From: Entamoeba invadens IP1
Lineage: Eukaryota > Evosea > Mastigamoebida > Endamoebidae
Length of the DNA stretch: 64,000 nt
Direction of reading: 5' to 3'
NCBI RefSeq assembly: GCF_000330505.1
Contig: NW_004443648.1
Span: 549,479-613,478, forward strand
The translations under genes and the position numbers were made by a program. Below are positions 41,874 to 52,556 of the stretch, piece by piece. The notes under the pieces are model-generated. The model was not told the origin of the DNA and made no database searches. It saw nothing but the letters and a program-made list of their open reading frames with translations. Numbering within the stretch: the first letter of the stretch is position 1; each line of letters opens with the position of its first letter.

Positions 41874-42992
41874 ATGGTCACCATCACGACTATAATGAAT
41901 AATGGGATTATCAATATATACGGCACAAGCGGCCATTCTGTGACATCAATGATTGATAATTGTTTGGATACAACACCAAGATGTTATTCAAGTGATTATT
42001 CTAAAGAACTGAAATTGTCCAAGTCGGATAATTTGAAGAAAAAGGGACAACTATCGCACATAGAACAATACTCAAATATTCCACACGATTATCTAACTCA
42101 AACCAAACAACCAAAAGAAGATCAATTATTAAGTCGATCAAAGTCATCCAATGAACTGGAGCTTTGTGTTCAACCAAAGATCCCATTCAATATAAGAAAA
42201 GTTGAAAGTTCTTTAAAAAAAGTTGATAAAAAGCCAAGTACAACAGTCGTTGCAATTAAATCTAAAACACAGCATGGAAGGTCTGAGTCGTGTAGAGGCA
42301 TTTCTGATAACTCGGCGGACTTTAAGGCCTTTGAACAAATGTTTCAATCGAAACAAACGACTCAATACCTTCAAGAAAAGGAAGTTGAAGTTGAGATGAT
42401 AAGAAATAATAGAAGCAAATTTAAAACACGGTCGGAGTACAACTTTAAGGAGATCCCACAAAACAAACAATACCCATTTTCAGAGTATGAATTCACATTA
42501 AAGGGGTGGTGTAAGTCACAACAATACAACGTTTTATATGACTCAAACTTAGATGGACTTTCTAGAAAATTGATCAACGCAAGAACATGCGCAAAGGCAA
42601 AAACAATGTTTATAGTATGTTCCAAATCATCTGTGTTTGGATGTTTCAACGGTGCACAACTCCCAATAGAAACAAATTCAATTTCATTCGTTAAAGAAGA
42701 CGACGACTTCTTTGCTTTCTCTTTGAAAAATCCACACAACACACAACCACTCAAATTTGCTCACAAAACTAATACACTCACATTTTGCATCAACGCTTAT
42801 GGAGAAGACGACTCATGGCTTATTTATTGCTATCACTGCTTCTACATAAGAACAAACGGGTTATCGAAAATCGACAACACCTTCAGTTCTTTCTTTGTTG
42901 ATCAATCGGGCTTTGGATCATCCATATTCAATAACACCGTCTCCCCAAACACATTTACTATTGACAGAATTATAGTTTTGCAATGGTTTTAA
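41874..42992 (+). CDS. TLDc-like domain protein, 372 aa
   Basis: The ATG at 41874 starts the frame. Residues 1-210 are charged and Ser/Lys-rich, probably disordered. The C-terminal part (about 220-372) looks like the TLDc fold of Entamoeba TLD proteins: NVLYDSNLDGLSRKLINART, MFIVCSKSSVFGCFNGAQLP, DDDFFAFSLKNPH, and FTIDRIIVLQWF at the end. TLDc proteins elsewhere act in oxidative-stress resistance or bind the V-ATPase; which applies here is unknown. The disordered half contains many possible phosphorylation sites (SRSKSS, RSESCRG). Confidence 0.65.
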   Translation: MVTITTIMNNGIINIYGTSGHSVTSMIDNCLDTTPRCYSSDYSKELKLSKSDNLKKKGQLSHIEQYSNIPHDYLTQTKQPKEDQLLSRSKSSNELELCVQPKIPFNIRKVESSLKKVDKKPSTTVVAIKSKTQHGRSESCRGISDNSADFKAFEQMFQSKQTTQYLQEKEVEVEMIRNNRSKFKTRSEYNFKEIPQNKQYPFSEYEFTLKGWCKSQQYNVLYDSNLDGLSRKLINARTCAKAKTMFIVCSKSSVFGCFNGAQLPIETNSISFVKEDDDFFAFSLKNPHNTQPLKFAHKTNTLTFCINAYGEDDSWLIYCYHCFYIRTNGLSKIDNTFSSFFVDQSGFGSSIFNNTVSPNTFTIDRIIVLQWF

Positions 42993-43460
42993 TACACTTA
43001 TGTTTTTGTATTTATTGTTTATTAATTATAAAATTAACTAGATCAATGGACAATAAAAAATAAAACTCTTTTTCAACATTTTAACTGTTTTTCAAGTCTT
43101 TTTTAATTAACGAGCTTTTTTGTTCTTTTAATGTAATAAAAATGTTTTTTGTGGTGTTTTTATTATAAAACAACTAGTAAATTACTAAATTATATACATT
43201 TACCATTAAACTATAATCGATTAGATAATTAATTATTAACCAACCATGTGAAAACAATAACACAAATACAAAAAGTTGAGGGCAAACAATAATCAAATTT
43301 TTCAAAAGAAGATTTTCTCAAAATAATAAGAATAATTATCCCGTTTTTTAAACAAAACCGTGCTAATATTATAAAGAATAAATTCAACATTGTTTCGAAC
43401 GAAATTATAGTTTAAATACCATTTTTGAAACTAAACTGCCAAACTTTTTATGAACATTAT
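42993..43460. other. AT-rich spacer
   Basis: 470 bases upstream of the second MFS gene. A TTTAAATAC motif near 43412, the reverse complement of the GTATTTAAA box, lies about 45 bases before the ATG; orientation makes its role uncertain. Confidence 0.4.
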
Positions 43461-45295
43461 ATGACCAAAGAACTATTTAAAACCATTGAAAACTATTTAC
43501 AAATTAATAAAAGAACCACAAAAAGGCCACAAAGACGAGAAAACCGTAGAAGAAACGAAAAGAATGCCCAAGTACACGAATTAGTATGTAGAAATGAAAA
43601 ACAGTCTTCTTCACAAGAACTCGACGTAAAACCTAAAACGCAGAACTGGATAAACAAAATGAGCGAGACGAGTGGCAACAAAGTAGTTCGCTTCATCCAA
43701 CGGTTTAACATCTTGAACTTCTACATTGGAGGATTTACTATCAATTTAAGCACATATATGTGTTGGTTAGTCTTGCCAGTTTGTATTATTTATTAACACA
43801 AAATGACTCTAACAATTAGCTTCTTATGAAGGAAAGAGGTGACGCTGATCCTTTTATGATTGGTCTTGCGGACGCCGTTACGTTTGGGATCACTGGGCTT
43901 CTCTCCCCGATCATAGGGATGGTAGCTTCACGACAATATTTGTGCCCCGATGTTATTTGTCGAATAGGTTTTGTCTTGCAGGCGACGTGTGCGATTTCTA
44001 TCGCATTGTTTTACATCACAGGAACAACACTCCTTCCAATCTTCTTTTTGTTGATTCAGGAGTCGTTCGCTTTAGCATTCTTCTGGTCCATTTGCGAGTA
44101 TTTACTTTCAAACCAAATTTATAAAGGAGAAACTAATGAGAAAATGAGTTGGTTTTGTGTGTCGTGGAGTCTTGGTAAGGCTATTGGCTTTGTTCTGGGT
44201 GGACCAATGCGACGGGCATTTGGTTACAGCTATTCGTTGTACTTCTCCGCGTTAATTGTCTTGGTCGCATTTGTTGTGTTCCCGCGCTTCCCACAAAACA
44301 ACAGCGAAAGTGTCAACGAAAAACGTGCAAAAAAGAGAGAAGAGAAGCGGAAGAAGAAACTTGAAAAGAAATTGGAGAAGTTGCGAATGAATGGGGATGT
44401 GATCGAAGAGAAGGACGTCGAAATACAAGACGGAAACTTCCTCACAAGACCACGTCCGATTCCGCACTATTTCTTTATGTATTATATCAACGAGTTGGTT
44501 GTACACTTTACCGTTTACGGAACAATTGCGGTATTTGGGAATCAGTACATCGACTTTGCAGATGAAAACAAAATTGTTTTGAATGGCGCGAATGATGACC
44601 CTGGGACATTCTGTAGCTGTTTTCTTGGAATCGTTTATTTCAGCCAATCTTTATGCTTCTTTTTGTTGGGACAAGTGTCGTTCTGGCAATACAAGCAAAT
44701 TTTCAATGTTATTGTTCAAGTGATTATAGCTGCAATTTGTGTCGGTTTGATTTACTTGAGGAATGGGTGGATTTTGTGTGTTCTTGCGATTCCAGTTGGG
44801 TTCATATCTGGTTTTGATTTGCAGAGTAACGTATTATACTCGATCAACTCCGGCCCCAAACTGAAGGGGTTGATTTTGGGGATGTCAGAGTGTGTCGGTG
44901 AACTGACGTGCTGCTTATGTCCACTGTTTGCAGGACTTATTGCGACAAAAACAAACGATAGAAGATGGGCGCTGTGGTTTGGGTTTGTTTTGCAAATTGT
45001 TGGAATTATATTATGTTTGATAACACAAGGCATCACGTTCTTCTTAGAGAGACGGTTGGCTCTTAAAGAGGCGAAGACAGGTAAAGAGGTTGAACTCGAA
45101 CAACAAAACGAGGATATCGAAATCGATAAGAACCTTGTATCCCAAATCCAGCAAGAAGGGACAGACGAATCAACAGACGACGAAGAGAAATCGGCAGGAG
45201 CTAGTGCACGTCCAAGCGACATTGGCAGTGACATCGAAGTACCAGAGAAAGTTTTTGAACAAATCCAGCAAGAAACAACACTAGAAGAAAAGTGA
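43461..45295 (+). CDS. Major facilitator superfamily transporter, paralogue B (597 aa)
   Basis: Exons 43461..43778 and 43820..45295 join over a 41-base intron (GTTTGT...TAG); the splice gives CWLVLP|LLMKERGDADPF, matching VVPLLFNEQG in paralogue A. A Lys/Arg-rich N-terminal tail of about 70 residues precedes helix 1. Twelve hydrophobic segments are split by a Lys/Glu-rich loop (about 275-310), and the C-tail is acidic and Ser-rich. It shares SLGKAIGF with SFGKAIGY of paralogue A. Substrate unknown; both probably belong to one amoebal MFS family. It is convergent with the Aquarius-like gene (61 bases between stops). Confidence 0.82.
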
Positions 45296-45356
45296 TTTTT
45301 ATAAGCAATGAATGTTTTTGAACATAGTTATTTCATTAAAAATAAAGTTGTTCCAA

Positions 45357-47639
45357 TCATAAATTATAAGAAGTTTTCAAGTCGATCGTCTTAACATTAC
45401 ACATTCGATGGAAGAGCCCTTTGTTAAGTCGCGTGTACTCGCTCGTCTCTTTGTCGTGTATAACTGAGGGAATATCACTCTCATTGCCAACCGCTATAAT
45501 TTGCTTTGTTCCATGAATTCCCATAAGCATTACAAGAAGCCCCATCTCGAGTTCTAACATCGTACCAGCCTCGTCAATAATCACCAAATCGAAGTGTTGG
45601 TCAATGTCGTTGAACTGTATTGACACAAATGTTGACGTCATTGCCACAATTTGACAAAACTTATTCATAATATAATTCTCTTTTTGCTTTTGCGAACGAA
45701 AAATTTCAAGCGGAAGAAGCAACTTGACTTCCTTTTCAATTTCACTAAGTTGCTCGTCAGTCACTCCGCTCTTCTCGGCTGTTTGTTCTTTTAACGATTT
45801 GATGAATTGCAACGAAAGTTGCAAACTTTGAAAATTTTGTTGTGGAAGACCAACTTTCTCGGCAATACTCTGAAGATAAGTGAGAAGACTTTGTCTCTCT
45901 TGAAGTGCTTTCTCTACGCGCCCACGTTTGCTGAAATCAATTTTCGAGGATTCAAAGAGCTCTTGATTGCCGTGGCCAAGACGAACAATTTTGCCATCAT
46001 ACACGCCACTTCTTACCAACCCTTGGACGAAGTTGTTCAAACACAAATTTGAGTGCGTGACAACCAACACTCGCTTTTTCTGGGAATAGGCTGAAATCGC
46101 CATCTGAGTCACTAAACTGCTTTTTCCAGTTCGTTCCTTTCCTGTAACTTTCATACTCTCTCCTGAAATAAAGCCGTTTAAAACCTCTTTTTGCTCGGGG
46201 TTCCACGGAAATTGCCCACTCATTATTGCAGTGAAACTCGGGTTGGTTTCATGTGTAATACCTTCATTGCTTGTTTCGACTTTATCTTTTGACCCCTCTG
46301 TATTTGTTTGTCGACTCTCTTCCTCCATTTGAATAGATTTTATTTGTTCGTTGACAACAGTTGGTTTGTTTTTAATTCCAAGTAGCACATCACTCATTTG
46401 CTGGCTTATCTCACCAAACTTCTTTTTTTTCATAATTTCCTTTACATTTTCAATCGTCTTTTTGAACGTGCCGACCTCTTTGTCCCGACTTATAAGAACA
46501 TCAAAATGATATTCACCGAACTCCTTCTTTTGGTCTTTTTCATACTGATTGCCGTCCATTTTCACCTGTAACTTTCTCCCACTCCCTTTTAGCTTTCCTT
46601 GCGCTTCATCTCTTCCTTCCAAATCACATATCTTCAAAATTTCGCCTCCCCTCACCTTTTTGACTTTTCCGTTCTCTTCAAACGAAACCAAAAACACGAT
46701 TTCGTGAAGAACAAATTCCCATTTTTCCTTCTTCCCATCGATCTCGGCGGCGTCTACTGGATTGACGGTGACCTCTCCAAGCACATCTCTTTCTCCACCA
46801 GAAATATTTTCACCCCCAACAAAGGTTGTTTCAAAACTGATAATAGGCAATGTTCGCTTTCCGTACCTTTTCACTCGAATGCTGTCTTTGGATTTTGCGA
46901 TTCCGATTTGCTGAAGAGACGTCACCATGTCTTCACACGCCGCGTCAAACGCCTCTTTTCTATACAAAATGTAATTTCTTTTGACGTAGTCATAAAGGTC
47001 GATATAAGTATCTGTCAATATAGGGAGACATTCCTTTGGAATTTCATCTGTTTCCAGCCACTCCTCCGTTGGGTAGTTTGACGACGTCATTTCAATCCCT
47101 ACATCCTCCGACACTTCATTTACAAAATACTCCAAAAACAATTTTTCTGCAACTTTCGGCGGGATGATCTCGTCTTTTTGTACTACCCTAATGGCTATCA
47201 AAATACTCATCAAAATTTCGGTGTGTGAAAAAATCACAAGAAATTTGTTCAAAAGTTGAGCAACAGTCAAGAGCGCCAAATTTTTCAACTGTGTTTCATA
47301 TAATAATTCCTGTAAACGTCTTAGCCTTTTGAATTGTAGATCCGTCAACTCTCTTTTCTCTATTGTTCGAAAATCTCTTGTAATTGGGTACCTCTTAAAG
47401 TAATAGGCACTTTGTAACAACAGAGATAGAGTGTCGTCTTGGTTGTTGTCCAAAAATACGGCAACAAACTCAAGTAGATGTGTAGATCTCAACATAGCTT
47501 TCGTCGCAAAAAATGTTGTCCTCTGCGATAGTTTAAATGTAATCTTTGGTATTTCTTCTAAAATCTTACCTTTTAAAGCTTCGGTTTCTGAATCTCCAGA
47601 TTTGAGAAGTTGACAGAGTGATTCAACTTGGTCTGTCAT
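45357..47639 (-). CDS. AQR: Aquarius-like SF1 RNA helicase, lacking the second RecA lobe
   Basis: 760 residues; animal Aquarius is about twice as long. Similarity runs from DYVKRNYILYRKEAFDAACE (near 215) through the beta-barrel region TLPIISFETTFVGG and into the helicase core: NPEQKEVL, Walker A GKERTGKS (500-507), VLVVTHSNLCLNNF, IVRLGHGNQEL, KIDFSKRGRVEKAL, IVAMTSTFVS and Walker B VIIDEAG (686-692). These are Aquarius/Cwf11 hallmarks, an intron-binding spliceosome factor. Motif III is GNESDIPS instead of GDxxQLPP. The protein stops at TIDLKTSYNL, just after lobe 1, so motifs IV-VI are missing. Either a natural scaffold form or a damaged gene. Confidence 0.75.
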   Translation of the reverse strand: MTDQVESLCQLLKSGDSETEALKGKILEEIPKITFKLSQRTTFFATKAMLRSTHLLEFVAVFLDNNQDDTLSLLLQSAYYFKRYPITRDFRTIEKRELTDLQFKRLRRLQELLYETQLKNLALLTVAQLLNKFLVIFSHTEILMSILIAIRVVQKDEIIPPKVAEKLFLEYFVNEVSEDVGIEMTSSNYPTEEWLETDEIPKECLPILTDTYIDLYDYVKRNYILYRKEAFDAACEDMVTSLQQIGIAKSKDSIRVKRYGKRTLPIISFETTFVGGENISGGERDVLGEVTVNPVDAAEIDGKKEKWEFVLHEIVFLVSFEENGKVKKVRGGEILKICDLEGRDEAQGKLKGSGRKLQVKMDGNQYEKDQKKEFGEYHFDVLISRDKEVGTFKKTIENVKEIMKKKKFGEISQQMSDVLLGIKNKPTVVNEQIKSIQMEEESRQTNTEGSKDKVETSNEGITHETNPSFTAIMSGQFPWNPEQKEVLNGFISGESMKVTGKERTGKSSLVTQMAISAYSQKKRVLVVTHSNLCLNNFVQGLVRSGVYDGKIVRLGHGNQELFESSKIDFSKRGRVEKALQERQSLLTYLQSIAEKVGLPQQNFQSLQLSLQFIKSLKEQTAEKSGVTDEQLSEIEKEVKLLLPLEIFRSQKQKENYIMNKFCQIVAMTSTFVSIQFNDIDQHFDLVIIDEAGTMLELEMGLLVMLMGIHGTKQIIAVGNESDIPSVIHDKETSEYTRLNKGLFHRMCNVKTIDLKTSYNL

Positions 47640-47978
47640 CTAGTTTTTTTAGTTGTGTTTTATTTATCTCATTTTTTCTAATCTATTTGAAATTATTTAT
47701 TAATAAATATTAGATAATCAAAGTCAAAAACAAATGGTATAAATAACTATATATTTTAATATATTTTAATGTAATAAAGAATATATTTAAACAAACTATT
47801 AGTTAGAAATAACAGGTATATTTGAATATTATAATTAATCTAATGAAAAGTAATAAATTAAAAGAACTGCTTTAATTGACCAAAAAAATAACTAAAAACT
47901 ATAATTAAAAAACAAAAATCAATCGAATAATTATAAAAAATAAACAGAACTAGAACTTAATAATATATTTTATAAACG
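47640..47978. other. AT-rich divergent spacer
   Basis: Between the helicase gene and the secreted Lys-rich gene. No motif recognised. Confidence 0.5.
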
Positions 47979-48659
47979 ATGCGAGCGATCGTGATAGGAC
48001 TTTTATTACTTGTCTTAGTGCACGCGGACGAGGGTGCCACTTCGAGTACTGTGAAAAGCGACCCGTTGTACAAAGAATACAAAGAAGCGATTAAACAAGT
48101 TGATGTCGAAGCGAGGAAGGAAGATTCGCCAAAGAAAGAGAAAATGACCGAGAAGAAGCGTGCGCAAATGGTGAAGAACGCGAAGCGTTTGGCCAGGAAG
48201 TTGAAAAAGATCCAAGCCAAGGTAGCAGCGGTTAAATTACAAAAAAAGATGGAGAAACTGTATCGTCAATCGATGAAACAAATCAAGAAAAATTCAAACG
48301 TGAAACAAATTGCAAGAGAGCTGAACAAACAACTTTCTGCTGTTGCTGGGAAGAATAAGAAGGCACAGAAACAATTGAAGAAGCTGATTAAACGTTTCGA
48401 CGTCGTCTCGAAGATAAAGGTTGCCAAGATTGTCAAACACCTCCAAAACAAACTCGTGAAACAAGAGCAGAAGAAAAGCTCACTCAAAATCGGCCCATCC
48501 GAGAAGAAACTTGCCAAGAAGGCAATTAAGTACGTCAAACTCGCGAACGAGCGTATGGGTAAGTGCGAGAAATACATTGAGCTCGCGTGTAAGGCGTCAC
48601 CTAAACATTGTGCGTTTTTCAAGAAGTCGTTCATTGTGGCAAAACCGATTGTCGTTTAA
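47979..48659 (+). CDS. Secreted Lys-rich coiled-coil protein, 226 aa
   Basis: Residues 1-17 (MRAIVIGLLLLVLVHAD) are a clear signal peptide. The mature protein is about one-quarter Lys, with Lys-Leu heptads (KKAQKQLKKLIKRF and similar) forming coiled coil or amphipathic helices. A C-terminal patch of three Cys (CEKYIELACKASPKHC) and a hydrophobic end IVAKPIVV follow. It might bind acidic polymers or membranes. Family unknown. It resembles the protein at 1-321 in general design. Confidence 0.7.
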   Translation: MRAIVIGLLLLVLVHADEGATSSTVKSDPLYKEYKEAIKQVDVEARKEDSPKKEKMTEKKRAQMVKNAKRLARKLKKIQAKVAAVKLQKKMEKLYRQSMKQIKKNSNVKQIARELNKQLSAVAGKNKKAQKQLKKLIKRFDVVSKIKVAKIVKHLQNKLVKQEQKKSSLKIGPSEKKLAKKAIKYVKLANERMGKCEKYIELACKASPKHCAFFKKSFIVAKPIVV

Positions 48660-49085
48660 TTTATCGGATTTTTGTGATTCTCCCTACCAATCAATATTAT
48701 TATTTTTTCCCTCCTTAGATGTTATTACATTCCACACAACATATCATTTTATCATCTTTTTTGATATATATAATATATAAAGAATACTAAATAATTTATT
48801 CAATGACGTTTCTTATTACTATATTTTGTTATTAATCTTTACTACATTTTTATAATTAAATTAATTATATTAATCATATTTATTGATTATTATAAAAGAA
48901 TAGTTTATTTTAAGTTTCAAAAGAAATATACTATTATTTACTAGTGAAATAATTAGTAATATCAATATTGTTATTTATAAGTGGTATTTACTAATAATTA
49001 TAATTTGAATTTAAGAAAACATCATTTCATTTTTTTTCATATTTGCATGAATAAATTTTTATTTAAATAATTAGATAATAAAGAA
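48660..49085. other. AT-rich spacer
   Basis: No feature seen. Confidence 0.5.
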
Positions 49086-50284
49086 ATGGCCGGGATAATA
49101 CTCACGAACTACGGATTTCTAAAGGAAGATCCGAATGTGAAATATTGGGTGCTTACTGAGGAGGATCTTTTAGTGTTTGACAGTGTCAGTGATTTTGACA
49201 ATAGAAAGAAACCCCTCAAGTTGATTGATATTAAAAGTATTAAACAAGTCAAAAATACAACACATACGGACAAGATGTCGTTTTTAGAATTAAAGAGTGA
49301 TAACGAGTGTATTACTTTATTAGCGAGTAATACTGTAATTGCAATATGGGTGCAAGTCCTCAATTTGATTCTCCAAGACACGCCATTGTCTGAAATTGTT
49401 GATTTGATTGATGTTGTGAAAGACCAAGAAGCTTCGAATTCTAATGGGTCGCAGGAACAAAAACAAAGTAAAAAAGGAAGTTTTCTCAAAACGCCACGAA
49501 ACAGGGAGAAACAACATGAATTTAAGTTGCTGAAAGAAACTGAATCGAACACACAATTGGAGATGAGAAAAGATGTAGTTCTACAATTTGTGAGTAAAGT
49601 AGTAGACCGACGACTTTCATTTGATGAATTAAAAGACGTCAAATTAATTTTAGAATTCTACAAGAAGATTTCTCGTCGAGAAGTCGAACTATTACAAATG
49701 GGGTCTTCCGAACAAATCAAAATTGTGAATTCCATTTTTTCGGATATTGAAATGTACAGTGAAATTCCCATTACAATCAATTCTATCGATATAGTTAATA
49801 ATATAGATACCGCTCTTTTGGATTTAATCTTAATCATTTTTGAACTATATGTCCTTCCAAAAGCTCACTATAAATCTATTCAAGGACTTGATGCTGTTAT
49901 TGGGTGGACCATTAATTCATTATCTCAAGTAGACATACCAATTGACAATTTCAATGACTCTTTTTCTGATGGAATTGCATTTTCAAATCTTATAGCATTA
50001 CATCGTCCAGAACTGAAATATATGTTATCATTAGACTCGACGAGTATTACAGTTTGTTTTTATAGTATATATATAGTATATATACTATATATAGTTATTT
50101 ATTTATAATATATAGTAATCTATAGTCTATTGATACCATCTACTCAGAAATCACACGAGCACTATATAACTTGAAAGCTTTGATAATACCAAAGAAAGAA
50201 TATATGAGTGATGCGGATGAGACATCAGTGATAATGATATTATGTAGTCTTTACACCACACTTACGAACAAAACAATCAATTGA
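49086..50284 (+). CDS. PH- and CH-domain protein, 374 aa
   Basis: Exons 49086..50051 and 50126..50284 join over a 74-base intron (GTTTGT...TAG). An N-terminal PH-like domain (about 5-100: [20 protein letters not shown] and [11 protein letters not shown]) is followed by a helical linker and a calponin-homology domain split by the intron ([28 protein letters not shown], then [18 protein letters not shown]). One CH domain suggests a signalling or weak actin adaptor. The stop overlaps the stop of the J-protein on the other strand within the palindrome ATCAATTGAT. Confidence 0.8.
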
Positions 50285-51254
50285 TTTTTTCCATTTCCTT
50301 TCTTAAGAGTTTGAGCATTTGTTTGTGCTTTTTAGAGTTTTCATGAGTCTTGAGTTGTCCTTCACTTTTAAATTTCTTGTCACAGACAACACAACAGAAT
50401 TCTTCGACTTCTTTCTCATCATCGGTGTCGACTGCTTTTCCTTCGTAATACTTCGACAGTTTTTCTATTTCATCTTCTTCCTCTTGAGGGAGTTCAAAGT
50501 CCTTAAAACTTTCCAATTCTTTTTGTCGACGTTCGTGTTCTCGTTGTTGTCTTGCTGCTTCTTGTTTTGCCTCTTTTTCTTCGCGTAATTCCTTTTGTCG
50601 TCTCATTTCGGCTTTGACTTGATCCCACCTTGGGTCCAATCGTTGGACATAGTTAACAAGTTGTCGAACATTCTGTGTTCTTTCATTCCGTAATTTATCG
50701 CGAACTTTCTCGTTCTCTTTTTTCCACCCTCTTCGGACTTGTTGATTTGGGGCGTCTGCTATGTTATTCGGCAACTTGTCATAGAACTCCAATTTCGAGC
50801 AAAAGTACTTCCAATTCTCGTAAAACGCTTTGACCTCATTAATCGTACTATTCGACTTCCCAAAGCCGCACATCTGTTTTCCTCCACCTTCTTCATTTTC
50901 AATGTTTTTGAATAACTCGTTAAAAACAGTGTAAAATCCAGTCTCGCTATCGTCGTAATTGTCAAAGCAATTTGTGTTGAAATACTCATACAGATTGATC
51001 ACATTCTCTTCCTCTTGGTTAATCCCAGCTAATATCAAATGTCGTTTCTGATCATACCACGTCCTCTGGGTGTCATCTTTTAATACTCCATACGCTCCAG
51101 CTAACTCTTGAAATTGCTTTTCCGCCTCTTCTTTGTTCTCTTGTTTGTCGGGATGTAGCTTAAGTGCTAACTTCCGATATGCCTTCACTATCTCTTCTTT
51201 GGTAGCAGTAATCTCTACACCAAGTACTTCATAATAATCTCGAGCTTTCGACAT
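50277..51254 (-). CDS. JJJ1: J-protein JJJ1/DNAJC21
   Basis: 325 residues from the ATG at 51254 (upstream frame has no ATG). The J domain (4-70) has HPD at 34-36. Then comes the JJJ1-typical region: [27 protein letters not shown], and [21 protein letters not shown] charged helix is followed by a single C2H2 finger [20 protein letters not shown] (about 286-305). In yeast JJJ1 releases Arx1 from cytoplasmic pre-60S particles with Rei1 and Hsp70. The second zinc finger of animal DNAJC21 is absent. The last codons share a palindrome with the PH-CH gene. Confidence 0.9.
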   Translation of the reverse strand: MSKARDYYEVLGVEITATKEEIVKAYRKLALKLHPDKQENKEEAEKQFQELAGAYGVLKDDTQRTWYDQKRHLILAGINQEEENVINLYEYFNTNCFDNYDDSETGFYTVFNELFKNIENEEGGGKQMCGFGKSNSTINEVKAFYENWKYFCSKLEFYDKLPNNIADAPNQQVRRGWKKENEKVRDKLRNERTQNVRQLVNYVQRLDPRWDQVKAEMRRQKELREEKEAKQEAARQQREHERRQKELESFKDFELPQEEEDEIEKLSKYYEGKAVDTDDEKEVEEFCCVVCDKKFKSEGQLKTHENSKKHKQMLKLLRKEMEKIN

Positions 51255-51406
51255 TATTATTATTCCTCTGCTTTTCCTGTTCAAACTTTGAGGTTTGTCT
51301 GTGACCTACTTAAACTATTGAGTAGTAGATACGTATAGTTTGAAGGGAAACTAATAAACTGTTAGTATTGAAACTATAATAAACTATCCAATCAATTCTC
51401 CTTTTT

Positions 51407-52300
51407 TTATACTGGAACTTCATTTGACTCTTCCTTCTTGGCTAGTCCCTCAACAAATGAAACTAAGTCGAACATAAATGGAGTCTCCTCGCCATTAATA
51501 ACTTCGATAAGTTCGAACTCTTTCATTCCAATAGCAAAAGCATCGACTTTGAATGGGAAGTCAAACGCTTTGAGGTACTTCCCATTTCGAGTGAAAAAGA
51601 TGGACTTCTCTTTGATCTTCCAACCACACCCGATCACGTCTCCAGGCCCAAAGTACGTTGTGCAATCAAATGGTTTCTGTCCATTACAAACATACACTTT
51701 ACCATCATCAGAATGTATCCCAATGGTCTTTTTGTCCCAGCCAATGTGATGATTAATATACATGTTCTTATCCGCATAAGCACCTAAAGATATCCAGTTA
51801 TACTTCGTCGTCCCAGACAACTTAATTTCAATGTAAAACACAAGAGAGGGAACTATCACACATGTGTTCTGATCTTTCCATATCAATTGTAAGTCGCAGT
51901 CCCGATCTAAAAACGTCGAAGAGACACACCGGATCTCTTTCTTCTTTCCTTTGCCTGTTGTTATTCGTGTGTTATTGAAAACATTCTCTTTCGGTGTGCC
52001 TTCTGTAAAACGGGGAACTGCACCGACCTCTTTTGTGGACAAGTCGTCCGGAGTCACTTGAAATAATTCAACCTGAGTCTCTGTGCCCAACCCTATTTCG
52101 TGTTTGAAATGTTCAATTGGGTCATTGCTGTGGCAACACTCATCACATGAGGAATTACATTTCTCTTCACAATGGTGATGACATGGGTGGTTGTTTGACT
52201 CTAATTCTAACACCCGACTCTTCAGCTCGGAAATTTCTTCTTTCATCTTCTCAAGTTCGGCTTTGAACGACATAATTAAGTCATTCACTGGTTCAGACAT
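51407..52300 (-). CDS. SPRY-domain protein with His/Cys cluster
   Basis: 297 residues. A coiled coil (8-38) leads to a cluster of Cys and His (about 39-58: CHHHCEEKCNSSCDECC) that could bind metal. The SPRY domain covers about 130-285, with ISLGAYADKNMYINHHIGWD, FGPGDVIGCGW and SIFFTRNGKYLKAF, the last being the canonical strand. SPRY proteins bind peptide ligands; Entamoeba has a number of stand-alone ones. Metal binding by the N-terminus is inferred from composition. Confidence 0.85.
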   Translation of the reverse strand: MSEPVNDLIMSFKAELEKMKEEISELKSRVLELESNNHPCHHHCEEKCNSSCDECCHSNDPIEHFKHEIGLGTETQVELFQVTPDDLSTKEVGAVPRFTEGTPKENVFNNTRITTGKGKKKEIRCVSSTFLDRDCDLQLIWKDQNTCVIVPSLVFYIEIKLSGTTKYNWISLGAYADKNMYINHHIGWDKKTIGIHSDDGKVYVCNGQKPFDCTTYFGPGDVIGCGWKIKEKSIFFTRNGKYLKAFDFPFKVDAFAIGMKEFELIEVINGEETPFMFDLVSFVEGLAKKEESNEVPV

Positions 52301-52518
52301 GTCCTTAGTTATTTCTAGTTTTTGAAAACTAGTTTTGTGTAGGTTTGGTGTCGGTCATTTTGGTAGTTTAATAATAATATTAATAATATAATATTATAGT
52401 TTAACACTTCAACAATAATGGAATTATAAAATTTACTAACTTGGAAATTATAGTTTTGTTGTAGTTAAAATATAGTAGATAATATGGTCAAACAAACAGA
52501 CAAACAACAAGATTCAAA

Positions 52519-52527
52519 GTATTTAAC
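52519..52527 (+). promoter_or_regulatory. TATA box of EFL1
   Basis: GTATTTAAC, close to the Entamoeba GTATTTAAA consensus, 30-38 bases ahead of the ATG at 52557. Confidence 0.55.
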
Positions 52528-52556
52528 CCCTTGCAACTGATTAGAAACACAATCAG

